Positions 32,953 through 45,300 of a stretch of 64,000 bases of DNA are shown in pieces. The stretch is from Dysidea avara. Taxonomy: Eukaryota; Porifera; Demospongiae; Dictyoceratida; Dysideidae. The stretch spans positions 33,542,973 through 33,606,972 of the forward strand of contig NC_089273.1 of NCBI RefSeq assembly GCF_963678975.1. The letters are read 5' to 3'. The position numbers were made by a program, and so were the translations under genes. Each line of letters begins with the position of its first letter. The first letter of the stretch is position 1. The notes under the pieces are model-generated. The model saw nothing but the letters and a program-made list of their open reading frames with translations, was not told the origin of the DNA and did not search any database.

Positions 32953-33583
32953 AATTATGATTGTTATTTTACTTGCTAATCATTATAACGCAAGCATGGA
33001 GGAGCTAGCAATCATTAATCACTTGGATATGTTCAAATAGACAGCAGGGTCAGATGTAACATCAAATTACAATTCTGTTGAGTATGAGTTGTGTTTGTAG
33101 TATATCATAATATGTTTGCAAAGCTTGTAGGAAACCAGCTCCTCATGATGACTTCGGAAATCCAGGTCCATGAAGAAATGCCTCACAGTAAAGCTTACTC
33201 ATGTCTGTAGCAAGTACACTGGTGTAATAAAACTTTAGTGAAATGATTCAGTAGAACATGTATTAAAAGTGTTTCGGGTTTCTTGAAGATGTGATACAGT
33301 TATGTAATCCCATCCGATACTGCAAAGCTTTTTGATGGAAATGTGAAGTTGGTTTCTGGTCATTATTTTTGATAAGAAAATGTAACCTTCGTAATCTCCA
33401 CTATTTAGTGTTGCCATACTAAATGATAAGTTGTTTAGTACAAGATAGATATCTGTACAGATCATGGTTTCAATAGCTACCTGAAAACCAACCTTTGGCT
33501 GGTAATTGTTTGCTTCTATTGTTGACTCCTCACTTCAAGTCTGATACTGAGAACTCCTATGTGACTAGATATCAAAATTCATC

Positions 33584-33880
33584 ATGATTCATTACTGGTT
33601 TAATCCTGATAAGATGGAGACATTATTACAAGTGATAGAGAATATTGAAGCCTGGGTTGTAAAGGAAGTTGAAGATAAAAACTATAGTATACCATATTGT
33701 TACTGTGGTGAGTACACCTTCACCGTTGTGTACCTAGAGATGTTGGGAACAAGGTATTATCGTCAAGAAATGTCAGACTTGGATGCTGCCACTATTCTTC
33801 ATGATAAACAGCCTTTTATGATGATAGCTAATGTTCTTGTACCCTGTTACAGTGAAGATTGTTGGTGCACTATTGTTTAA
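33584..33880 (+). CDS. Unrecognised 98-aa open frame 3' of receptor A
   Basis: The frame encodes MIHYWFNPDKMETLLQVIEN and a short Cys/Tyr-rich end. I recognise no family. The copy B counterpart (about 58,994-59,480) carries the same sequence, but one base is lost after 'EDK', which splits it into two frames. It may be a fragment of an older gene or a 3' exon, or an open frame by chance in conserved duplicated DNA. Confidence 0.25.
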   Translation: MIHYWFNPDKMETLLQVIENIEAWVVKEVEDKNYSIPYCYCGEYTFTVVYLEMLGTRYYRQEMSDLDAATILHDKQPFMMIANVLVPCYSEDCWCTIV

Positions 33881-34497
33881 GCCAAAAGTGTACAACTACG
33901 CATGTTTAGTTATAATAGTATTGAAATAATAGGAATGTATAGTGTGTATAGAAATTATTTCTTTACAAATGGAACAGTAAACCTGAACATCTGAAAACTA
34001 TATTCAATGGTCACATGCACCAATTGCAAACCATGCTTGTCAAACTATAAACAGACGGAGTTCTCTTGTGGTAAAGTACGTACGTACATACATGATGAAA
34101 ACAGGAAATACATGGGCACAAGCTACACCCCATCACACGACAGATCAATATCTCGGTGCAAATACAGAATAATATCTGTATATTCTGTACCTTTATTATT
34201 ATTATAAAGTCAATTAAAGTGTAACTGCTAAAATTTGTGTGGCCATATGTAAAAGGTTATGTCACCAAATGTGACAAAGTAGGCTAATTTTATATGCTAT
34301 ATAATTATAGCTATTTTTTCACAGGCCCAATCACATATAGTAACACAATGGGAGGTACAGAGATATTTACTTGCAAGGATGGGTACAGTACTTTGTAACA
34401 TGCTGAAGATGTATTCTCACAACTATAATAGTTTATGGTTTAATGGTTGTATTATTCCATCACATTTATACACTACCATTATATGGACTACAAACAG

Positions 34498-36580
34498 ATG
34501 TACTGCATATGTATATACTGGCTGAATTATGGACTACAACCTTATGTTCTTCATATGCATTGATCGATGGTAGAAAGTTATACTTATAGGTGTAGTGCGG
34601 TATGATTTATTACAGTGAGGAGTAAGGGGTTGCATGACATGATGATGTGCAATCATGCCCGGCTGTAGCACTTGTACTCTGTTACTAATTTGAGTTTAAA
34701 AATGAACATCAGTGAGTGAAGTGGTCTTTATCCAGGATCTCTTTCTTCTTGTCCTCAACATTGTACAGTGACTCCCTAAGAAGGGATGACACCTAAAAGT
34801 CGCCTCAGTATTGCACATTAACTAAAAGCTTGCCACAAAAATAAAACTGTTATATATATATTATTATAATGTTCAATCCTCCCAAAGATACTATAGTGCT
34901 ACTACTAATTATTATTTCATAATGGATTGAGCAGCAGATTGCACAGTTATCATTGTATGGTAAAGGTATGAAGAATAAAACCACAGTTTAGATTTTAACA
35001 GAATTTGCAATCGAACTGTTAATTTATCAATAAGATTAACTTTTATTTGTTTTTGAAATATGCACACTTTCCACTGAATGAGTAAAGAGCTGTGTAAGGG
35101 GAGCTAGCTTTTTTACATTATTGTGTATTTCCTAGAGAAAGATCTACCTTTTAAAGACAGTGCTGTAATCACACATGTATCTTGCTTTCTGGTGTCAAGC
35201 TATGTACATTTTCTGTGTAAAGCTTAGCCTCTATTCACTAGGAAGTGCATAATAATTCAGTTTTGCTAAACAGTAAACAAGTAAACTCCTGTCCCTTGCA
35301 CTCTTTGTCCATGCAATGGAAGCACTACATGCAGTAGCACCTCGGGAAGATTAAACATTTTTTTTTACGAATATTATAACAGCTTTTATTTTTGTGGTAA
35401 ACATTTAATAGACCAAAGGGTACCAGGTCACTTCTAGGTGATGCCCCTTGAAATCACTTAGTGCATCCTAAAGGAGCCACTGTACCAAGTTTGGTGCTAT
35501 GGACCACTATATCATGATTTTTTCAAAAGTGTGATGTAACAGACCAGACTATTATTGACAAGGAAAACAAGGAATAGGTAATGTCCATCAAACAAATAAT
35601 TGCTAGTAAAACAGTTATGCAGTGTTTTTGTTTAATGAAATCTACTAGTATAATGAATCTTGACACATAGTGTCAAACTTGGTGTGTGACTTCACCTTGA
35701 GACAACTGATCTGAGTAAAGGTTTTATGTTTAATATAGCAAGTTTGGTAAAGTGTACAGAAAGGACTAAATTCTGATTCTAACTATTTTCACAAGAAAAA
35801 TTGAAGCTGCAAATTTGATCAAATTTGAGGAGTGCAGTCTTCCCTAACTGGCAGACCACACTAGCCTGCACTGGAAACTGCACTCACCACTCATAGCTAG
35901 TTTTGGGATTGATTGAAGCAAATTTGATCAAATTTGAGAAGTGTGGTCTGCCTAGCTTTGTTACATTATTATGGTGTGGTTTGGAGAAGGCACCATGGAG
36001 CTGTGTAAAAATCTTTTTTTAATATACTTATACATGTGGTGTGCTGGTTTTCTTGGCTATATGACACACTAACATGTGTCTTGATGCAACAAGTTCCTTT
36101 GTTGCTGATTTATAAAGTTTCCTGAATTCGAAAGTTTCACAATTGTGATTTACTTTTATTGCAAAAATCACATACCATATATGTAATGTCTTGCTATTAG
36201 TACCTGTGTAGCAAATAAAATTATATGCAACCGGGCCTACAAAAATAGGACTATAATATTGTTAGAACTTTTATGACTTATAACATCTTATGCCATCAGG
36301 CTATAGCCACATGCAATTTACAGCCGCTTTTTAAACATGTATATAATACAAGTTATAATACCATACCTGTTTCACTTCCCGTACAAAAGTCTCAATAGTA
36401 GCAGTGAAATTTATCCCGTATTTCACTGACAGCAGTGAAAAAGTTGTAATTGCAATTTCATTGGCTAGAATTTATGTTAACAATGTAGTGCCAATTAGTG
36501 TCGATGCGTGTTTAGTACATAGTGACAAATTGCGTACATAGCAAAGCTAATGCAGCATATGCAGCGAGTATGGTATTAAC
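34498..36580. other. Unique spacer between the duplicated copies; no gene seen
   Basis: Homology to copy B fades at about 34,495. The stretch is AT-rich and has no convincing coding frame. Two direct copies of GCAAATTTGATCAAATTTGA occur (about 35,809 and 35,918). A partial relative of the next hairpin (GTAGCAGTGAAATTTATCCC) lies at about 36,399. Confidence 0.6.
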
Positions 36581-36584
36581 TGGG

Positions 36585-36738
36585 AATAGCATGGGTAGCA
36601 GTGAAATTTGGGATAAATACCACTCTTGTTGTATTGGAAATGGTAAATTTCACTCGGCTTCGCCTCGTGAAATTTATCCCCATTTCCAATACAACACTCG
36701 TGATATTTATCCCAAATTTCACTGCTACCCATGCTATT
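36585..36738. mobile_element. 154-bp nearly perfect hairpin (foldback MITE)
   Basis: AATAGCATGGGTAGCAGTGA pairs with its exact complement TCACTGCTACCCATGCTATT. The pairing continues through TTGTTGTATTGGAAATGG / CCATTTCCAATACAACA to a small loop around CGGCTTCGCCTCG. Flanking target duplication is not clear. Confidence 0.8.
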
Positions 36739-37128
36739 ACTAGTACCAATTGAAATATACCCATTGGGTGTAGTTCGTGCCCACATGCTTGGCTACTTTC
36801 ACAGGTCTATGCATGCAGTCACAAAGTAGAGTTGTGCAATGCTATTGATATTAACCAGCTAGTGTCATGATGCAAGTGGCAATGCTCTACTCCAAGATTT
36901 GGTGTCGCAATATAACTACATGCATGTACGTAGATGGTTGATGATGTTGGCAATAAGATACAAAGTTTGCAACTTCACGTACACTAAAATTAATTATGAA
37001 CTTTATGTGCACATTAGTTTGGTTATTTCTTGTCGGCCATGCCATGTGTGGTATCAATGCCTAAAATATAGTTGTGATATCCCAGCTATGATATCATGAT
37101 ACACAAACTTAGTTAAGGTGGTATTGCA

Positions 37129-37542
37129 GAGCTTATGATAAGAATTCTCTGTTGTCCTGCCACAATGTCCTGACAAACCAAAATCGGCCGGACAATTGCC
37201 AAAATTGACTGGACATGAGATGAATGCCCAACATGTCTTCTGTAGCATAGCAAATAAACATTATAGTGGTAAGACATCACATGCCTTACTGCAGCTGTTA
37301 TGTGGTTAAAGTACACCAGTGGGTTGGCAATGGTACATTTATGGTCACTCCCTTGGGTTGTAAGAATGTATACTATCTCCTGGCAACCAAGTGAATGTTA
37401 TTGTTGATAGCATGCCAGCTCAGCCCTTAGGCTCCTTCTTTATGCTTTGATGGGACACTGTGTCCGGACAAATTGCATTATGGTCAGACACCTATGCAAT
37501 TTGACCGGATTTTGTCCGGTGTCCGGACGTTATCATAAGCTC
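37129..37542. mobile_element. 414-bp element, GAGCTTATGATAA termini
   Basis: GAGCTTATGATAA and TTATCATAAGCTC are flanked by TGGTATTGCA on both sides; copy A has it once. The 8-10-bp duplication suggests an hAT-like element. The interior holds GTCCGGAC and GGCCGGAC blocks. Confidence 0.88.
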
Positions 37543-37989
37543 TGGTATTGCACAGCTATTATAACTACAACTATTTGCCAAAGCAACTGTTTCCCTGTAC
37601 ATTTTGTGGTGTTACCTCTTGGATTCAAAGTCAACCATCTTAGCCAAGTCTCAAGATTGTATTATATTATATTATTAACCATCTTAGCCAAGACTCAAGA
37701 TTGTATTACATATATTATAAGAGGAATGCAGTTCTGCCATAGGTGCTGGGAGCCAGCAGCAATATTACAGTATGTTAACAAGTACACATGATTTGAGATT
37801 TGTATATACAAGCTAAGTATGCAGGGGTTCATATACTGCTAATAGTCAAAAATATGTATCACCCTGAAGAAATCTATATGTGGTCAGCAGTTGCTAGCTA
37901 TCAATTGTAGCCCCAGACTGCTAAAACTACTAAGCTTGTACTCATTCTCAGTAGACACAAGCATTATTCTTCCTGCACTGGACCATATG

Positions 37990-38058
37990 TGCAAATGTTT
38001 TATGGAATTCCCAAAATGTTTTATGGAATTGCCAAAATGTTTTATGGAATTCCCATGT
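37990..38058. repeat. Three-unit minisatellite of about 22 bp in copy B
   Basis: The unit AAATGTTTTATGGAATTSCC occurs three times in copy B and once in copy A (about 8668), so it is a local expansion after the duplication. Confidence 0.85.
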
Positions 38059-39993
38059 ATACCAATAAAAATACTTAAATATTTCTACACTGCATGGAAA
38101 GCTAAAGAGTTGTGGTGCTAGCTCTAGCACTTTCAAATGGTCAAAATTCTCAAAAGAAAGTTTTGAAGAGCTGCATTAGCTATGGACTGTAACATTTTGT
38201 CTATTTTCCACCATTCCTCTTTTAAAGCGGCTACTGTATAGTTCCTTTGTTCTAGTACTACTTTGTGTAGTTAGCTATATATAATTTTTTGCAAGTGTAT
38301 TGAAATTGTTTTTGTAATGTATGTAGCTTATGGTTAAGCAATTAAATTAGACAGCGAGGTATTCACAAGTACAAACCACAAAAGTAAGACTTCATAATTG
38401 AAACAGAGTCAACCATTTTACCATTCTTTGTGGCCAACCTCACAATGCAGAATATTCAGTGTGTAACTACGGCTTGATGGATGGGTGTGTTTACACAACC
38501 CACTCACCCACTCACATACATGCATGTATATATAGTAACCATTAAAAACCATCTGGAACAAATCTTTCAACACATTCAGGTTAATCTTCCAGGCTTATAT
38601 TTGAGTTTCACAAAACAGGTTAGAAACAAACAATGTACATGAGCAAACCCAATGCTGAATGTAATTTTATATGGCTTCCTGCATGTAATGGCATTGAATA
38701 GTGCAAAGAAGGGCCTTGTATGGATTGTTTCTGTTTCATGACAAATCAAAAAGATTAAAAAATACATATGTTATGCATTGACTTCTCCAGCAAGCCTCGG
38801 ATTCTCCTAGCTTGTACACTTTGCCATCCGAGTGTATACGTCTCAGTGAAATGAAATGATATTAAATAGCAAAAACATCATATTTAAGATACACTATTTG
38901 ATTAGCAGAATCCACCTGGGGCATAAAGTTAATGTACAAGTACGATTACGGTAAAACGTTTCACAGCAAAACTCTCTATTGTGCAACATTAAATGACAAT
39001 TGGTTCCATTTGGGGATGGTTCTTGGGAAAAAGGAATACTTATAACAGTTGAAGGATGTTTTGAGTTGAAAGTTGTTTTGAGTTGAAGGATGCTTTACAA
39101 GGTAGCTGTTAGGTGTGCATTCTAATAGGATTTTGCCAGTCCACAAAAACTTGCTGTGTCTGTTTGTAATGTACTATAGTTATTGTAACAAGTTTGCATG
39201 ATCACTCCACTCAGATACGTATACAGTATGGGAAGAACTTATGTGCATTTCTCTAAATATTAGCTGTTACTTACAATAGCTACATGTACAGCAAAGTGGC
39301 CATTTTAGATAAGTTTCAAATATTGTTCTGTCTGTTACATAGCCTGAATTATATAGAGTACAGTACACAGAGTATTTATTTTACAGTAGCATGTATAGTT
39401 ATAGTTAGTGAACAAAACTTGCAGTTCTTTTTTGAAGCATGAGCATAACTGAGTAATTGTAACTAGTGTTGTAGCTTAGTAACAGTTGTAACTAGATACA
39501 AGCAATGTAACTAGTTATAGTTACTCTAAAAGTAACATACGTTTTATCCAACTCTGGTCTTATGGTTCATGATCAGAGGTTCATGATTAATAAATGTGAG
39601 ACAAAACAGCTGCAATACAAAACAAGTTTGAAAAGTCAATGAAAAAAGTGAAATCACAGAGCTTTACAAAAAGCAGTAGCTAAGGCTCAGTATACAATAC
39701 AGAATGGTATTCCAAAGAAGGGTGTGTGTGTTCACAAAGTATATAGATTTTAAAGTGTAGAGGGACTATAGAGAGAGTATAGCACAGGTTGGAATTTAGG
39801 CTGTAAAATTAATAGAATCAAATAAAGTGGAGTATTGGCTGTGCAGGTGCAGAATATAGGAAGGAAACACAGAGAGGTGTTTTTGACAAATTGCCAAGGT
39901 GTAGTCTCAGTTCCATCGATGGTTTAGATCACATGATCCCTGGAAGACAGGATCCTATAGCTATTGGCTGTCTGCAACCCAGCAGGCCAGAAG

Positions 39994-40958
39994 CAGTGTT
40001 TATTCTAGGGATGTTAGGGGGGGAACTTCCCCCCTAAAATCTCATACTAACCCCCTAAAATTGTGAGAGATAACTACACTATACTTATAGGTTATAAGCT
40101 TGTTTTAAAATGACACATGAAACTTCAAAATGCTCTCAGATTCAATCTCAGAGTGTGAAATTTTCCCAGGTCAAAAATCGCAAGCACAACATTATAGTGC
40201 TCTCAAATTCAGTATTAGATCAATTTTTAAAAATCTCCTAGTGTAGAACTAAGAAACATTCATGCATATAATATTAGTGATGGAAGTTCAATATCTGAGA
40301 GCCCAAGTTTACCTAGTATAGAAAAAAATAGCATGCTTAATTAACTCTCAAAATTGTGCTTTAAGTTTTATCTCAGAAAGTGCAATTTTGTAAAAATTTC
40401 TTCTTTCAAAATAGCATGCATAGCCAGCACAAATACCCCCAGGTTTAATATTAAGATTAAAGAAAAAACTTGTTTTGCTATAACTATGAAAATGCCCTAT
40501 TTAATTTCAAACATCCTAAGTTTTAAATTATGTTGTTAAAGACATCCACCCATACAGATGTTGTAATTTGCTAGTGCTTTGTGGTATCATACATACAACG
40601 ATGGTACTGATCTCACACAAATTGTAAAGATTCAACACTTGATATGCAGTGCATTACTAATAGAATATGTAGCTATACATGCAGACGATGCAGCTGCATA
40701 CATTCATGCATCAAGCTCTACCCACCATACAATCTGGCTTCACCCAATCACAAAAATCTAAATCAACATTCATGACACAGTCTTACCAAGAGTTGATAAT
40801 ATATTGTATTATATATTATCAACTCTTGGTCTTACTATCCAGTTTGGCAACTATTTCCATAGTTGTGAACTTGGACAACTATATATGCAGACTTTTCACC
40901 TGGTCACCCCCCAAATTCCTGATTTCCTCCCAAAGGAGAAATCCTAGAATAAACACTG
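39994..40958. mobile_element. 965-bp CAGTGTTTATTCTAG-family hAT-like element
   Basis: CAGTGTTTATTCTAGG and CCTAGAATAAACACTG are flanked by a perfect 8-bp duplication GCCAGAAG (39,986-39,993; 40,959-40,966). Copy A has the empty site GGCCAGAAGTTTGAC. It is the same family as the composite 10,568-16,764 but at a different site. The interior shows no transposase. Confidence 0.93.
40785..40830. repeat. 46-bp perfect hairpin inside the 39,994 element
   Basis: ACCAAGAGTTGATAATATA pairs with TATATTATCAACTCTTGGT around a loop of a few bases. Confidence 0.9.
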
Positions 40959-41357
40959 GCCAGAAGTTTGACTAATTCAAGTGCATTTAATGTTCTTAGC
41001 AGTAGCTATTATGGGATTGTACGATCCACACTTGAGCTGCATACTCAAGTACTGTCCATACACATTGGGGCACTGAGACTTTGCAACAGAGCCGGAAACA
41101 ACCGCAGAGTGAATGATGCATAAATTTTAGACACTTGGTAGTTAGCTAGCTAGCTTTCAAATTGGCAGCAGTTATGCATGCATGCGACAGCGATCAAACC
41201 AATCTATATAAAATTCCCAAGTATCGAACAGGTGAAATCCAGATATAGGTGTAGATATTGACGTTTTCCATCGTTATAGCTATTTAAATGCATCACATTT
41301 TGCAAACTTAATTGGCCACTTCACAATCCATAGAAATATTCTATGTTCATAACTAAG

Positions 41358-41683
41358 CAGGGGCGGTGGAGCAGGCCAAAAAGTGAGGGGGCCAGGCCAG
41401 CTGTAAGTTGAAGACCAAAAAAAAAAAAAAGGTCACAGCCTGCTGACAATAGCTGCTCTCCGCCAATTATATGTTCTTATTTTTAACTACACATAGACTA
41501 CGTAGCTAATATAAGTAACTTACTACACTGCTTCTCTGAATACTGTGCCGGGACTGCTCTATTAGAGTATACAGATCCTGAATGTAATTAGAGTATCTCG
41601 ATCTTTTCTTGCAAAACAGTGTCCCATAAAAGTGGGGGGCCATCATGGCCCCCCTGCATGGCCCCCCGTCTCCACCGCCTATG
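41358..41683. mobile_element. 326-bp hAT-like MITE just upstream of receptor B
   Basis: The ends are CAGGGGCGGTGGAGC and CTCCACCGCCTATG. The interior has GACC-(A)n-GGTCAC and AGAGTATCTCGATC, the same build as the 11,299 element. It is absent from copy A. The 8-bp flanks (TAACTAAG / CTGATAAG) match only partly. It lies about 270 bp before the receptor B start codon. Confidence 0.82.
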
Positions 41684-41948
41684 CTGATAAGTAAATCATC
41701 TTGCAACTTAGAGCAATCTTCTAAGCAGATAATTATGATTTCATTATAAATCGTGGCAACATCAACTGCAAAGAATTTGATGTTGTAATAAATTCCGGGT
41801 TTTACTGTATACTGTACACGCCCGAAAATTACGGAAATCACATGCACAAGATTTTGATCAATCAAAACTTTCCTTAAACTTCAAACCACCCCCTATTGTT
41901 GCCTTTGGTCAAGTGGGAAACTGAAAGTGAAGAGCCTACGTTTACAGC

Positions 41949-42341
41949 ATGGCGACACGAGTGTGGTCGACTGCTCGATGGATTGCTAGTTACCGTAACG
42001 GTGATGATACTACTGCAGACACATTTTCAACATCCTTATTTGCAAAAAGATCTGAAAACACAGACTCGCAGCAAGCAAGTGAGCTGGACGGTTCCAGCAC
42101 TGTGCAATGTGATGGTCCTGGATCGAATTTGAAGGTCGACTTGAAAAATACATGCGCCAATAAAAGGCTGTCTGTTTGGTTCAAAAACTTCGCCTTAGCT
42201 TCACTGTGCGTAGTTGCTGCTGTCGCATTTTGTATACCTGTCATCCTTTACCTTACTGGTGATGATCACAGCTCAGGAAAACTGCGAGCTGTAATCGATG
42301 ATTACAATTTTAGTAATTGCTCAACAGACACCATGATGCAG
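41949..42341 (+). CDS. Receptor B exon 1
   Basis: 131 codons ending ATG ATG CAG|GTATGTG, phase 0. The cytosolic part and the anchor FALASLCVVAAVAFCIPVIL are conserved. Two gaps relative to copy A remove SLVIINNL-type and SLPG-type stretches. Confidence 0.85.
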
Positions 42342-45300
42342 GTATGTGTATAGCAGGGAACATTGGACTACTAGCTGGACAGATGTATTTTAGGGTTTTA
42401 CACATTATGGTTGGGTTTATTGAATTTTGCTTGCTTCTAACTGTAGCTATGGCAAACAGAATGCCGGCACCTATCAATGTCAATCCCCTCCCCCTATATA
42501 GGGTCTCCATACACCTACTGAGAATTTGACATCTACGTCTTGCCCCACCCTGGGGCTTTTGACAGCAGCAGTTTGCTGAACCAAAAATTATTATGCTATG
42601 TAAATTAAATTCCCTATAGAAACCCCTCTTTTGAGGTGGGGATTTAACAAGCTTCTTATACCCAGTACTGGGGAATTGGGACATTGGAAACAGTGGAAAT
42701 TGAAAACTGAAACTGAAAAACTGAATAAAATTGGTCAAAACTTCATATTAACAGGTACCTCTTAACAAAGACCACCTCTGTAATAAGACCACTGTATAAT
42801 AAGGCCGCCTCTAATGAGACCATCTCATTATAGTAGTTATGTGGTTCAACAAAAAGGCTATAAGGTGTACTCATAATGTAATAAAGTATCAATCAATCAG
42901 ACAGTACTTAAAAGTTAAAATGACAGCTGCAGGGTTGTACAAAAGGATACACCATCTTACCTTACCAAGACCTAAAGTCCATGGTCATGTCACAATGAAA
43001 AAGGGGTAGTTGCGTGCATAATTTACTCTGCTGATACTGGATTTGATAATGGATTTCTCATGAATTGTGCATGATTTAAGAGTTGCATAGTTAAATTAAT
43101 GATCTTGGACTTTGTGTCTTGGTAATAGTTAGACACTTGTGATAGATGTCTTCGAGGATTTAAAAACCTGAGGTGATGTCAATAATATTATTACTTGCGC
43201 CTCAGTAATTGTGACCGGATTTGCGAAAAGGTACCTTTTTCACACACAAAATTTGACCCATTTTTTGAACTTTAAAGCTTCATAACTTTTTAATCATGAC
43301 ATGTAATTGCTTGAAAGTTTCAATGAATGTAGCTGCAGTATCTAGCTACATTTTGATGCTGAGAGCAAGTTAAACAGTATAAGGAGTCAAGTGTTACATC
43401 ATTTTGTTTGCTGGTATGTCAAATGTGTGGAAAAGGTACCTTTTCGCAAATCCGGTCACAATTACTGATGTCACCTCAGGTTTTTAAATCTTCGAAGATG
43501 CTTATTACGAGTGCCTAACAATTATCAAGACACAAAGTCCAAGATCATTAATGTTGATTTTGTAACTATGCAACTCCTAAATCATGTACAATTCATGAGA
43601 AATCCATTATCACATCCAGTATCAGCGGAGTAAATTATGCATACAATTGCTCCATTTTCATTTGTGATTGACTTTAGGTCTTGGCATGCACAGTAAGATA
43701 GTATATCCTTTTGTACAACCCTGTATGCAGCTGTCATTTTAACTTTTAAGTACTGTTTGATTGATTGATACTTTATTACATTATGAATACACCTTAGCCG
43801 GACCTACTTGACATAACTACTATAATGAGGTGGTCTTATTTTTAGAGGCAGTCTTATTATACAGGTGGTCTTATTATAGATGTGGTCTTTGTTAAGAGGT
43901 ACCTGTTAATATAAAGTTTTGAACAATTTTAGTTTTTCAGTTTCAATTTCCACTGTTTCCAATCTCCCTGGGGAATTTGACACTATAGACTTTGTCAAAT
44001 CCCCTGTATTCCCCACCATATTCCCCAACCCTACTCAGGGGTGGGCATGACAATGCTACCTGCATTTTTAATACATTCAGTCTCAAATATAGTATATTAA
44101 AAGAAATTTAACAAAGCTGTGGTAGCTTCTTTAAATAAGGGAAAAACAACTGAAATATCTACGTAGATACGCGTCGCCTATTGTTTTGCATCATAATAGA
44201 AAATGGAATTTCCTGCCTATGTGCATGCCAAAATTTGTGTGATCAGGATGACAAACAGGACAGGAAATCAATATGGAGTGGACTAATGGCTTTGATCCCT
44301 CATCACTGAAATTAGTATGAACACTAGGGCTGAGCAATAGTATCGATAGTGCGATATATCGCGATAGTAAATCACTATCGTTATCGCGATAGTAGGGATA
44401 TCACTATCGTGATAGTTATGATAAGCTCAGATCTGCATTAAAATGGTATTAACAACCCTTCTATACTGTTTTACAGTTGGTATTACCAGCTTTCTTACAA
44501 AGGAGTGGCATATAAAAACTATACCAAAGTCCATATTCACCGGCCGCCCACGCAGTAAATTAACAAATGTCCTGTGCATGCAAAATAACTTTCTATATGA
44601 CTGCAAATCATAGCTATACAACTAAGACTTTGTTAAGAACAAAGTGTTTCATAAACTATCGGGATAGTATTCACTATCGCGATATTTAATGAGTAACCAT
44701 CATGATAGTAAAATTTTTACTATCGCTCAGCACTAATGAACACTGCTTACCTACACAACATAATTCAGTCTACAGATTATGCAAAACAAACATATTAAGA
44801 TTATCTCCATATCTCTATAGATCTGCACTAGCAGTACAATGTAAGTTGAATTTCAAGGGACTATAGCAACTTGTTTAGATGTATAATTCTTTAAGTTATT
44901 TTTGCATATCTTGCACAGGATGTCAACACTTCTACCACCTTACCCTTGTATGATGATACCTGTTCAAGTTACAATGGACTATGTTTGAAAATTTTGGATG
45001 AAAATGTTATCTCATTGTCTACATGTACATTGAAAGGAATATCTGACAACGACGTTGCTAATTTTATTGAGCTTTTAAATCGATACTCTGGTACAAGTGT
45101 TGTCAGTGAACAATGTGCTGAAGTTGTGTTACCATTTCTGTGCCAATATATACACCCCCCATGTGATGGTAATGGTAGTGTCAACTTTATAAGCCAGGAA
45201 CAGTGTAGTAATATCCGTGATGTGGTGTGTACTTTTGAGTGGAGGCTGGTTATGGTGTCAGCATCATCATTACTTTTACCAGTCTGTGAACATTTCAGTC

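Noticed and set aside
36547-36786. Open frames on both strands around 36.6 kb
   Set aside because: They arise from the near-perfect hairpin, whose arms read alike on both strands.
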